Assembly: GCA_943735955.1 (NCBI GenBank)
Contig: OX030956.1
Span: forward strand, 3,437,912 to 3,501,911
Length of the DNA stretch: 64,000 nt
Direction of reading: 5' to 3'
Origin: Piscicola geometra
Lineage: Eukaryota > Annelida > Clitellata > Hirudinida > Piscicolidae
Below the pieces are notes generated by a model, which did not search any database, was not told where the DNA came from, and saw nothing but the letters and a program-made list of their open reading frames with translations. This document shows positions 13,690-26,300 of the stretch, piece by piece. Position numbers and translations under genes: made by a program. The first letter of the stretch is position 1, and each line of letters starts with the position of its first letter.

Positions 13690-14540
13690 AATGGATATTA
13701 TTATTAAATATTCTAAAAAGAAAGAGAAGCAAAAAACAACTTATAAGAGTGAAGGAAGGTCTACAGAGGTAGACTATATTTTATGTAGAAAAGGTATGTT
13801 GAAGGAGGTACAAAATTATAAGGTAGTGGCTAGGAATAGTGTGGTAAGACAACATCGGCTGGTGGTTGCACGATGGTTTTAAAAAAAAGAGCAGAAAAAT
13901 AATAAATATTAAAAAGTGGAACACTGTATGTATAAAGATAGTGTCACAGCAGTAAAGTTAGCTGTGGTTAAAAAATACTGGTTCAGAGAAGAAAAAAAGA
14001 TTTCAAGTACCTGGGCTCAACGATACAAAGCAATGGTGAGCACTCTATAGAAATAACAAGTGCAGTAAGAATGTTGTGTGTGAAAAAAAGTAACATGGAT
14101 GACGTGCGACAAAAACGTGTCTGCAATAATGGAAGTTAAAGAATGTGAAGCCATCCGTGATGATGCATTGGTTGGAGACAGTTGAATTGACAAAAACATC
14201 CTAAACCAGAGTTGGAGTAAGCAGAGTTAAATATACTAAAGTTTGATAAGAAATAGCTTTATTAGAAACGAAGCAAGTGAGACGATTTAGTGACAAGGTG
14301 AGTTAAACACGTTTGAGATGGTTTGGACACGTCCTAAGAAAGAGAACAAATCATAGCGGAAAAAGAAGGCTGAAGATAGAGCCACCAGGAAAGATAAAAA
14401 ATGAAAAACCAGAAAGGAGGATGTGGTGAGAAAAGAAATAAAAAAACAGAGGCTAAAGAGGAAGATGCAAAACATAGAGAAGTATGGTAAAGAATATTTC
14501 GTTTTGACGACCCCTAATGAAAGCAGCCAAAAGTGGAAAA
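13690..14540 (+). mobile_element. Truncated RTE-like non-LTR retrotransposon
   Basis: Plus strand, three collinear fragments of an RTE/BovB-type LINE protein. An endonuclease-end fragment at about 13735-13880 reads YKSEGRSTEVDYILCRKG and SVVRQHRLVVARW, typical of the EN domain end (DYILCR...QHRLV). At about 13999-14070, DFKYLGSTIQSNGE, from the end of the reverse transcriptase. At about 14310-14345, LRWFGHVLRKR, the conserved C-terminal motif. The catalytic RT core between them is absent and stops are present. The 3' end carries gacgacccctaatgaaagcag, the form of the terminal motif also seen in the perlecan introns. The element is dead. Confidence 0.8.
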
Positions 14541-15339
14541 AATACTTTATTTCAATAACTTATTTAAAATGACATCTTTTAATTTCTTATTTAAAACGTA
14601 AAAATCTTTTATTAAATTGTTAAATAACTTTTGTCAATTTCGTTTCATCATTTTGTTATCCTTCCAGTTTTACCATAACCATCTTAAACTTCATCGAATT
14701 CATATGATGAGTATTAATGTTTTTTACTCTCTTCATCATCATCATTTCCAAGAGTTACAAACCAGTGGATCAACTTTTATTAAAGACAAACACCACCATA
14801 AATGTCTTCTTTAGTGAATAAGCCGCGATGGATCAAAATGAAGAACAAATAAAAGAAAAATAATTCAAGTTTGAAAAAAATTATGTTATGTTTGAAACAT
14901 ATTTTATTTAACATGAATATACCAAATTATATAAGTTTACAAATAAATTGAGTTGAAAAAATAAAACCAGAATAACTATAAACTTGTTGTTTTATTATAT
15001 TATTAGTATATTTTTATTTTGAAGAGTAAAACGAAATGAAGAAAAATAAAGTTCTGAAATAGTTCCATCGCGAAGTAAAGCTAAAGAATTACATAAAAAA
15101 TGGAATCAAGAGATTTATAACTTAATCCCGAAATATATTGGTTCAAAGAATGAATAAAACACAAATAAATTTTTCTTTTTTGAAAAAAACTCGGTTCTAG
15201 AAACCAATTTATATTTTTATAACTATAATTCCAAATACGTTTCAATCTACCTTAAAATCTAAAGATACAAATATTCGATTTTTACATAAATAACAGTTTT
15301 TAAGAATTAAAATAATTAAAAATATTTTCTATTTATCTT

Positions 15340-15553
15340 CCAGCAGTCACCCTCAACCCTCTCCATTGCTAACCTGCACTACATTGCAGCAGTTCCTGGA
15401 CCACCAGTTAGTTTTGAGAGACAAGTAGGTGGCAGATGCGGGTTGAGCCCACCCTTCGTAGGGAAACAACAACACTTTTTTGTTGGTTCCTTCCCTTCTC
15501 ATTAACCTTTTCACAGGCTGTCCCCTACTTTCGTAGTAAAATAATTGCACCAT
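15340..15553. CDS. Possible exon, strand unresolved, unknown gene
   Basis: A GC-richer island flanked by good splice signals on both strands. Minus: TTTCTCAG acceptor, 60 codons from MVQLFYYESRGQPVKRL, donor CAG/GTTAGC. Plus: TTATCTTCCAG acceptor, then 53 open codons (LSIANLHYIAAVPGPPVSFE) with a GTAGGT donor inside. No family recognised; it could also be part of an unknown repeat. Confidence 0.3.
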
Positions 15554-15999
15554 CTGAGAAAGATTGTTGAAATTTTAGATCTTTTTAGAAAGTATTACTT
15601 GTTTTGTTCATGCTTTGAAAGTCTTACTACTTTTTTGAAAAAGATGACACATTTAGGAATATTATTTCTTTACATTTTTTTACAAATCTTTTTCAGTTAA
15701 ATTGTTAATTTTTTATTTCAAATGAAAAGTGAACCAATTCAAAGTTTAAGTTATGCCTTTTTACTGTTTAAGGTTTTTCCAAACTAATATTGAAACTTTT
15801 AATGGCAAATCGCTCATAAATCTTTCATTATTATCTCATGCAAAATGTTTCAGACAGCGGTTACATATAAATCAGGTATGCATTTGTATTAGACTTGCAT
15901 TGAGAGTACGTGAATTATAAGTTTTTGTAGATCACGAAACTTTAGAGCATAAATATGAAAAACCAAAGTTTATTCTTGGAATAGCTAAGTTCTCTTTAT

Positions 16000-18580
16000 G
16001 ACTTTTTAATTTTTCTTAAAAAATAAATTCATTTTTTTAATTCTCATAAATAATTCACAACACACCAAAATCTAGAATGAAACCTGCATAAATATAGTGA
16101 TAGATTGGATGGTTGCTTTAGCTTTTTTATATTCTCCCATAAGATATGTTAAAAAAATAGTAAAAATTTTACAATATATAATTATTATTTCTTCCTCAAT
16201 GTTTTAGGAAATAATTTTGTAAGTTATTTTTAAAATATTAAACTTTTATTCACTTATTATGAGCCTGGGAGACATTACAGTTTGCCTTAAAACTTGAATA
16301 ATGCTTAGAAAAAATAAAAATGCAAAGCTTTATTCACTTTTTAAGCTTTTATATTGTTTTTAATTCCTCAAGTTTGCTCAGTTATGCGCAAAAGGTTAAA
16401 TGAAGTATTGAAAACGTGTTGAAGCTGGATTAGACCTACCTCGTTTGCAAAAACATTCAAGCCTTCTAGCGTTGCTTGTGGTGGTGGTTATGATTGAAAA
16501 GATTGTTTCAGTGAAAAATGTGTTTGAAAGTTACAATTTTAGTTTGTTTTATCGTTGAAATTTTAATTTGTTGTAGTTTGAATAAGTATTATGTGGGATC
16601 AAAAGTATGGATGAAATGTATCGCAAAGTTTGTAAAAAATGTATTCTATGGCCTATTCAAACAAAATTAGTTTTTTATTTTTAAAATCAACTATTTTAAA
16701 TTAGAATTTCTTTTGCAATATATGCCTGAATGAATTAACATCGAAAACCTCGGCTTGATATTAGTTGGAGTAGAAAATACATTAAGACTTCATGAATAGC
16801 TGAATACAAGCTTGAATGTATCACGACCAAAAAAATAAATAAAAGAATAAATGAAGAATTGCAAAAATACACAAAAACGACAAAGCGTCGTATTTTTCAG
16901 TAAAGTGTCTTCATGCGGTGGTCGTTGCATCTCCCGGAGATTAGGTCGGTTTAATTATCGCCGATAAATTAATTTTTATCATTACATAGGGCCACAAAAA
17001 GAAGGTTTTATGGCTTCAAAACAATAAATGAACATATAAAAGAGCCCAAACGAGGCGTTCAATGAATTATTCAAATATTTACTCTCTTTATAGACGGATG
17101 GGAATATAATTTTGATTCTTATAAAGCTTTTATTAGATTTTATTTCTATTACAAGAGTTTTCATTCTACTTTCTTCAAATATGTCTTAATTGAAGTCGTT
17201 GATAAAAAATTTAATTTGACGATAAATGAATTTTTTTCTAATAATTCAAAACAAAATAACTTTTTGTTATTTAAAAATCGTCTGGTGAATATAAAAACGA
17301 ATTTATTTTTTATTTTAATTTTTTAAAATTTAACATTTTGTTTAGGAATTGCAATAATACAACGCATTGGTTTTGCGACTCACTTAGTCACGATGATTAC
17401 AGAAGCTGGAAGCGATTCATATCTGAAATTAAAATAAATTCGAATGAAATTCTAAAATTTCATAATTTCAAACTTCATTTAATAATTTAAATATTTAATA
17501 ATTGAATAATTGTAAAACCACTTACTATAAAAAATGGAGATATTTTGTTTCTAAATATGAATTTGATAATAATCATTTACAACGTGATTTTTCTTAAACG
17601 TTAAATTAAGTTTAATCAGAGTTACAAACTACTCGATTACCAAACTGTCTACCATAAGAATGATTAACTTAGATATGAAAGAAATTATTTTAAATTAGCT
17701 AGTCTCCCAATGTCCATCTCGAGTCTTCCACTTAGAGTGGTCAGACACGGACCGATTTCCTTCTTTTAAACACCATCTACCATCCTCCCCCACTTCCTCT
17801 CTTATACACCACCTTCCACACACTTCTTAGCCTCTGCCTAACCGTATTCAATCGTTTACAAATATACACGCAAACTAACATGCATGAGTATATGTATATA
17901 TGCCTGGATGTATACGTATATACATGTATGTATGTGTGCGTCTTCATTTATAATTTTGATTTGTAGTTATAATATATTATATATTATATTCTATATGCTA
18001 AAAAATTCATATTACGTAGGTATTGATTATCCTGAATTTTATCTTTTCCAATCTTGTCATGCTGGTTCTGTTTGCTTGATTTGAATTTTAAATTGTCGTC
18101 GTTAGGTGCATAAAATCAATGTACTCTTAACCGACAAATAGAACGACACCCTCCTAAGCCTCCTTATTCTAATTAATTCAATTGCTTTTCTCCAAACCAT
18201 TGAGAATTTGAAATGAAGAGAAATTTTCTAAAACAGATTTACATCTTTGGTAGGCGCCATCACGGTTGTCTTTTGTAATTTGTTTAGTTTTGTTCAGTTT
18301 TATTTAATTTACGCCAAATTAATAATTCTCGGCTTTTTATTGTATTCGATTGTAATTTAAAACTTTTGAAGTCATTTTTATTTAATATTGATAATACGAG
18401 TTATTAAATATTTCCGAAATATACAGTTACACTTCTTCAGCGCCTTTCACATTTTGTTGCAATACATTTTTACAAATAAGAAAGTATACATTTTATTTCG
18501 ATGTGTATTTCAAAAATAATAAAATGGGGAAATTTCCAAACTTATATGAATCTGCGAATGTATTGAGACTTTTCAGACAG
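16000..18580. other. AT-rich intergenic DNA
   Basis: No gene or recognisable element. A short palindrome ATCTCC-C-GGAGAT lies near 16930, and TA/TG-rich low-complexity DNA around 17880-17940. Confidence 0.5.
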
Positions 18581-18589
18581 GCCCCACCC

Positions 18590-18655
18590 TCGGGAGAGGA
18601 AAAGTTGGCCTGTTAAAAAAAAACCAGGAGATGATGATGATGATGATGATGTATT
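18590..18655 (+). mobile_element. Possible retroposon 3' end with (GAT)n tail
   Basis: A GC-rich segment with a short dyad (ACAGGCC...GGCCTGT) followed by an A run and a GATGATGAT tail, a layout often seen at LINE or SINE 3' ends. The element is too short to classify. Confidence 0.35.
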
Positions 18656-19554
18656 TATTTTCTGAATTAAACTTATATTCAAGCATCGAAATCTATGGTT
18701 TATAAAACAAATACACAATTACTGGGAATAATGCGAAGCCCTACAGTCACAATTGCATTCTGGTTTGTATGGAAGCCATAAAAGCATAAGAAGACAATTT
18801 GATTTTGAATTAAATGTCTCATATAAAAGCTACCAGATAACATCTGAAATAATCATTAAGCCTATTCTCTAAATCGACTGAATGAAAAAAAAGCACTTTG
18901 AAATAAACTTTTTAGTAAAGAATGGCTTGAAAAAAGTAATTTGGAAAAGTTCTTCATTAAAGAGCTAGCCATTTATCTCTCTCTTATTTGCATATCCTGC
19001 CCTGCTAGATAACATCTCTCTGATATTCCCGGTGCATTTAAACACCATACTTTATCTCCATTCGATGTAAATATTTATTTTATGTATAGGTCTAGGTTTA
19101 AAAAAAAGTTGAGGTTAATATTATTCTCGAGAAGTAACTATTTAAAGTTTTTTAAACTGAAAAAATACATTTTAGCCTGAAATTTTTTTTCATACTTGAG
19201 TGTAAAAAAGTATAGTTATTAAAACTTGATTTTTTTTACAAATTTACGATTAGTAAAGAAAATTGATTGATCGTTCATTTAAGTTTTCTATAAATTTCGC
19301 GCTAAGAATGGATCGATTCTTTTTAGCTGGAAATAAAAAAAAGCAAAAAAAAGCAAAAGACAAAATTTAAAATGTATTTTAAAGCATTTATGAAAAAATC
19401 GATTGAGAAAAATCTTGTTAGATAAATTTGGCTTTTTAAAATGTTTGAATTCGAACAATACCTCGAGAGCAAAGTACTAAAATCGAACAGTTTTGAGAGC
19501 GTTCTTTGATGGAATATTTATTCCGTTTGCGTCATGGATGTTTGGGTAAGTGTG

Positions 19555-19614
19555 TCAGTGTGTTTGTGTGTGTGCGTGTGTGTGATTGTGTGTGTTTGTG
19601 TGCATGTGTGTGTA

Positions 19615-19667
<53 letters not shown>

Positions 19668-19677
19668 GTTTGTGTGT
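19555..19677. repeat. (GT)n microsatellite
   Basis: Long TG/GT dinucleotide tract with a few substitutions. The Thr-His and Val-Cys frames across it are by-products. Confidence 0.95.
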
Positions 19678-19779
19678 AGGGATTTTATTCTGTACGTGAG
19701 TATGAGACAAAAAATCCAAAAAATGGAAATTATCATGGGTCAAGACTAGCCGTAAAAATTTTGTATAAATCAATAATTT

Positions 19780-22140
19780 TACAAAGAGCTTTCATGTGAA
19801 CTGAAAGTAAAAAATAAATACTTATTATTTTTATTTAATATGTTTCTTTTAATGTGAAAATTTGGATTTTTCAAAATTGTATAATTTACATAATTTATAT
19901 TGTTTTTGTTTAATTTTATATTAAAAACAGTTTTTCAAACTTTTTTGAAAAAAATATATGCACAGACGAATTATAAAGCATGTGTGAGCACGCATATCGA
20001 AATATGAAAATGGGAAAAACATGTTTTCAGGGATTTGGAGTGTTTCGGACAATTTGTAGAAGCGAGAAGCTTCAAAGGAATGATCGATAGAGGCTTGAGT
20101 AGAAGATGCAGGAAGGAAGGCAAGCATAAGAAACCCGTTCATAAAATGCCTTCACCCATCCTTTACCTATATTTAAGCGTATGCGGTATATTCCATCGCA
20201 CGCTGCAACCTATCAAATGTCTGGAGCAAGAAATTAGAAATTATAGTTTTCGAGTGCTCAAGACTTAGAAGATGGACCGCAAATTGAGAATAAGTGGATT
20301 TGAAGGGGACGGATGCTCGAACCTGTGCTAACGAAGCCATTTATCACTTTAACATGCTGAGATAAGAAGGAAATAAGAAAATTACTAGCGATAAAAATGG
20401 CAAAAAACTCTTAAAGCAATAAAAATAAACGAAAAACAAAAAAGGCGTGATATTCCGGTGGTTTCCGTGTTAATTCCATAAATTGCCTGCTTCCGTGCAC
20501 CACATGCAAATTTTGTTTTTCATTAAACGTTTTTTCGAGTGTAAAAATCAATGACTACCAGACACATTTCTTTGACCAGTGGGCTTAATATCAGCATTAA
20601 TCAAGTTTACAGAAAGAGAAGAAAAGAAAATCTGCAGTTAGAGAAACATATAGAGTTCCCTGAGGATACAATACTAAACCGAATCAAAAACATTCAAGAA
20701 CGCTTAAAGCCTTTCAGCGGAGCATAAAAATAAATTATCATCTGTACGTTTGTGAAAGGTTGGATGTGGTTGAAGCAAAGGTGCAGCATATCAAAGTAGC
20801 GAAGATCGGATTGGAGTTATGAACGACACATATCGACAACCTGCAACAAAGCAATCCAAATGCAAATATAACCTATAACTGATCCACCGCTCTATATATT
20901 CCGTCTACCCAACTTTTTTTTCTATAAATTTGCAAAAAAATTGTAGCCCAAAATTTTTTGTAATTCTTGGTTCCAAAACTTTTTCACCATAATTTATTTT
21001 TATTTTTAGAAATTCCGAGTATTTTATTCGCTTTCGTATACTATTCTAGACTGCCTCCCAATCCATTGCGCTGTCTATTCGATTGTATCTTAGATTGTAT
21101 TATCCTCAATAAATTGTATTATAGGCGCCGCAAGAGTTCTGAAAACAAAACGCGTTTCATGCTGCACTATTTTGTTCTAGGCATGATTCTTTGCTTATTC
21201 CTATTATCATTTCATAAGTTTTAAAATTAAATTAAACTTTTTTTTAGCATTTATTATTTTTAAATAGATTATTATTTGATTTTTATATTTTTGTATTTAT
21301 TGAATTACTGAGTTGTTGACAGAATTATTCAAAAAAATATATAAATTAAAACTCGATCACTTAAACAATATCTTTATTCAAGTATTTAGAAAAAAATATA
21401 GATTGAAATTCGGCTGTGTTCCTGTTCAACATATTTCTAAAGGCTCAATAACGTGGCTCGTTTTCAGCCGCAGAAATCTTTATTTTTCTAAATTATAAAA
21501 AACGTTCATGCGAATACTTAAAATTGAACACGAAATAATGTTTACTACTACTTTTCTATAAAAAGAAATAAAACTTAATTCAAAGTTAATCTTTAACAAC
21601 AAAAATAAACTTCAATTCAATGATTCTGAATGGCGCTTGAATTGAAACCTCATTCAATATACTGCCTTTCAATAAAAGTTTTCTTTCAAATGATTTGAAT
21701 ACACTCTTTTACGAATGCCGAAAATTGTATTTTGGTAATTCAAACTTTTCACGGTAAACTTTTTTTATTGAATTTGAACAATATGATATTTATTTTTCAT
21801 GAAAAACTACTTCCAAAATTGAAATTATAAAATCTATTCACTAGATGGAAGACAAAGTGTTGGAAAAAGTCTAATACGGTTATTCGTTTATGATTCAAGT
21901 TAGCAAGAAAACATGTAAATATTTTAAAGCAGTTTGATTTGAATGTAATAAAAAGCGCATGAAAACAAGAAAACAATAAAATATATAAATTGTGAATATG
22001 TAAAATAATAAAGTGTTGGTTATAGAATCTACAAACGTAAAAAATATCTAAACAACCAAATAATCTATCTTAAAATACAGACATAAAATAGCTACTTCTA
22101 AGATGAGAACATTTAAATGATTATGCTTTTCAAATTTGAG
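19780..22140. other. Region 3' of the perlecan gene
   Basis: No confident gene. Two plus-strand open frames (20035-20268 and 20967-21224) start with Met but show no recognisable domain. The upper end contains the perlecan 3' UTR. Confidence 0.5.
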
Positions 22141-22146
22141 TAAAAA

Positions 22147-23343
22147 TTATTCATCCTGACACTTGCACACACCTTGACTTATCACATCTTCACTGTCAAA
22201 GACAACCAACTGTTGGTTGATAATTAGCTCATTGATTTTACCTTGGAAAAACTTTCCATCGCGTGGATTGACTGGAAACCCTCCTGTTTGCAGAGATTAT
22301 ATAATAAAGTAAAAAATGCTCTTAGGTTCATAAATGGGATGAATGTGAAATGAAAATACAATCAAATTAAAAATTTGTTTACTCATTGAAAAATAATATA
22401 TAATAACGTTAGTTAACTTTAAGAATTAAAGCTATTTTTTTAATAATCTTTTTGATGAATTAAACATTTAAATGGAATATAGACCTATGTAGAGGTGCTT
22501 GTCAATTTCAAAGTTATCTTCGTTGTTTAAAAAGCATGAGTCTTGATAATCTTCATCTATTATAAGACTGATTCTTCCATCGTTTCTGGAAGCAGAATAT
22601 ATTTCAACTCAATTTAAGTTTTTATACCCTTCTATTAGATTTGAAAAATAATTTAATTCATCATTCTTTATTTGAAAGCTTAAATAATCATAAAGGTGCT
22701 CAAGAAGAAAACCTATCAATCAGGATCTGATGTTCCATGTTATCATCAATTCTATACTTACTTTCCACCTTACACTTATTGTTTCTGGAAATGAAATATG
22801 GATTGACATTTACTAACAGAAAATGTTGATGCTTATTATGAAGTTTGTTTTAAATAGAATAAATATTCAGAGAATTATTTTTTCCAACCATTAACAAATA
22901 TTTGAATTTTTTTTAATCAAAAGAAAGAATTTTACAAACTCGAATGAGAGAATTCCATTCTCAACATCCATCTCAAAGTATGCTATATCTTGGTCTTCGT
23001 AAGACTGCCTCAAAAGAATCTCTTTCTTATCGGGCTTTTGTTCGGGTGTCTGAACAGTGACTTGGATCTTGTATAAATAATCTGTTTTTGAGGGTATGAA
23101 AAAATAGATTGGATTAAAATTAACTCTTATTAAAAAAGTTAACTCTTTAGTATTCATATAGCGTGACTGTTCATAAAATTTCAACACGAATGTAAAAAGC
23201 TTGATGCCATTTGAATTTAAAAAAGATAATCTTCACGAGTTCAACATAATGGCTGTTACCATCTCGATTGTCAGGTTCAAATTCCACCTTAGCATATGAT
23301 GCAGCCTCTTTTATAAATTCAGCACATACCTCCTCACCTAGAC
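22147..23343 (-). CDS. trol: Perlecan LG3 domain and C-terminus
   Basis: Exons 23260-23343, 22940-23081, 22713-22784, 22485-22585 and 22147-22283. Joined motifs: [60 protein letters not shown] and [11 protein letters not shown]. The end is GVCKCQDE then TAA. In the family LG3 is the endorepellin C-terminal domain that binds integrin. A candidate polyadenylation signal (AATAAA on the minus strand) lies at 21764-21769, about 380 bases past the stop. Confidence 0.9.
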
Positions 23344-26300
23344 CTGAAGATTATAGTGAATTATTAGATAATATTAGTTATGAGTTTTTTATTTCATCAT
23401 CATCACCCTCTTCATCTTCCTCATCATCATTATCTTCATCATCATTATCTTCATCATCATCCTCATCATCTACATCGTCATCATAAGCAGCAGCAGCATC
23501 ATCATCATAAGACAATTAAAAAATAAATTATCAAACGATTCTCAAACCTTCATATTCGAAGGTATTACAGTCAGGACATTCTTGTATGTTGAGGGAGTCA
23601 ATAGCATGTGATAGATCTATAGGTTGTTTCTGGATACTTAGCTGTGAGGATGAAAACAAATAATAAATGATTCTATTAACAAAATTATAAAATTTATATG
23701 AAAATTAATTTAATTCATTTCAGTTATAAGAAATCTGTTTTTGTAAAGAAAATATATTTTTTACAAAATATTTTTTTTCCCTATAGAAGCAAAGTACAGA
23801 ATGATCCGCATTGTATTTAATTTTTATTTAAGATCAAATCATGATGAGTTATATAATTTTCAACTCCAAAATTGCACCTCAGACACACATCCGTAAAATC
23901 CGTCATAAAACTTGAGACCCATGTTCGGAGTTATGTGGTGAAGGTCTAAACCACCTAGGTAGAGGCGGGACTTTATGTTCAGTCCTCTTGAGAAGATTGA
24001 CGAGCCTGTGAATTGACAATGACTTGCTCTTGTTGGCACTAAACGAAAAGTTTTGTTTAATACAACTTTTAAAAGAATATGCATATTTTAATTTTCATTA
24101 TCAAACACTGGGAAAACAAATTATTCAACTAAGTTATTTTGTTTAATCACTAAACAGCGAGCTAACCATACAAAGCTTCTTTTCCATCGACACTCAATGA
24201 TGCTTTTCCATAATCCATTACAATATGTGCCGTGTGCCATTCTCCAACTTTAAGACGCTCTGTGTCTTTTATTACCGTCAATCCTGAAATTTTAGTTTAA
24301 TGATTTGTATAATTAGTTGTTTTAAGCAATTTAGTAGATTTATATAAACTAAAATGTTAAAAACATATCAGATTAGAAAAACACACTTTACAGTTTGTAA
24401 AATAAAAATTAACCAACCAGAACCAAGGTCGAACATGAGTCTAAATATCCTATCAACAATGACCAAAGCTATGAAATCTCCATGGCCACTGTTCTCAAAG
24501 CCATTATACAAAAGAACTTCAGAAGTGCCTGTGCTCATGGGCTAAATAAGGATGATAGTGGTGGTGAAATGATTCAAAACATGATTCAGGGAGTTGGAGT
24601 TAGCTTAAAGAGAGATTTTTAGTCTGCATCTATTACTAGGTGCCTTTGAATAGAACAGCCTACGCAGATTTAATTTGTTTTTTTTAAAGTTATTAAATAT
24701 ATTATTTAAAGACTAATTGTGAATTACCTTGAATTTAATGAATAGATCTAGAGCTAAGGCCACTCCACGCATGGTTGGGTAGGACACAAAAGAGTAAGAG
24801 TTGAAGAATGGAAGCCTGACGCTATTGCCTGAAGGAAATTTATTTTCATAATATTTTTATATGAAAATAATTATATTTTTCAGAGGATCGTTTGAACAAG
24901 TAACTATTTAAATCTTCATATAAAATAAATAGAATAAATATACTGAAACTTAATCATCAGTTTTTTTTATATCTGTTGAAATGAAGAAAACCTTGAGAGC
25001 ATTGAAGTCCACTGAGTCCCACTGAGCAACTGCATGCGTATGTGTTTTCCGTAGGAAGGTCTATACACTTTTCGGAAGAGTCACAGGAAGTCAAGCCTGT
25101 GTCGTTAATAGAGTTTGTTAACATATTTATAATATCACAGTTTTATCCTAAGAAAAGTTAGTTTACTTTGCTATAAAAAAATAATAATTAAATTTGTTCA
25201 ATAGAGTGTCTGAATTTGTTTTGAATAATTTTGATGTACCACTTGAGCAGCTATTGCTTTCTCTTTGACAGAAAGCTCCAGAATGTCCGGGTGGACAAGA
25301 GCATATATACCCCCATGTGGACCAGCCAGGATGACAAGATCCTTTCCCACACACGCTCGTGCCTTCTCCTGCGCACTCGTCACAAGTCGTCAAACCTACC
25401 GCAAGATTAGCATCTTCGCTTAACGAGAACATTTCCCCCCTTATTGACAATTTTCCCATACATCCTGGAAAAAAATATAAATTTTATGAGTTTAATATTT
25501 GAACAGCCTGTATTGCCAAAATATATTTGTAAGATTTACTAAATCGTTCATCTCTTTAACATTCTTTTGTTTTTTTTAACATCAGAAAGAGATAAAAATT
25601 TGAAACATTTAAAAGATAATCTCACTTTTTAATAATATCAATTGTTTGTATTGCTTTCAAATGTACACTCACCTTCAAAACCAGAATATTCTAAACCATG
25701 GAAAAAACTTAAAGAACCAGGCAGTCCTCCCACGTACGCCCAACCATCAAGGTTCAAGCTAGCCAGTGCACTGCTTATTTGTCTTTTGTAGACTTCTCCG
25801 TCAACTATCAGTATTACTGAAAAAGCATTAATTAAAGTTTATAATGGATAAAAAAACATGATTAGAATTTTATATGTTAAAATTTTCAATTAAAATGTTA
25901 ATTTTTACAAATTAAATAGATTATTATACATCAATATGCATGACTACTAACTATCCTTGTCCACAACCCGCACTGAGATGAGATGCCACTGGTTAAGACT
26001 AATGGGCTCAGACTCAAACCATATCTCTCCAGATCCTGTGTCCACTTGCAACGATACTCTTCTGTCTTCGAGGTACACAATCAAATAGTCTCCACTGGAA
26101 TCATCTTTGTTCCCTGAACTGAAAACGATCAAACCTGAAAGAAAAAATTTTCATTGAATATAAAGTTTATTTTTGAAGTTTTAGTAAATCAAAAGATAAT
26201 TTTTAAAACTGTCAAGAATATCGTTTGACAAACCTTTATCTTTTTCAGGTTTGACAGCGATTTGTATTTGAGTATCACTCGGATCCGATTGGAATGGGAA

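Noticed and set aside
19518..19773. Open frames rich in Thr-His or Val-Cys
   Set aside because: By-products of the (GT)n microsatellite.
22891..23187. A continuous open frame that could be read as one LG3 exon
   Set aside because: Only 22940-23081 fits LG sequence and reading phase. The upstream part reads as intron between a GTAAC donor at 23259 and an ACAG acceptor at 23082. Reading through would also need a frameshift upstream.
23173..23260. Apparent frameshift at a T run in LG3
   Set aside because: Using the donor at GATG/GTAACA removes this segment as intron, and the LG3 frame is then intact.
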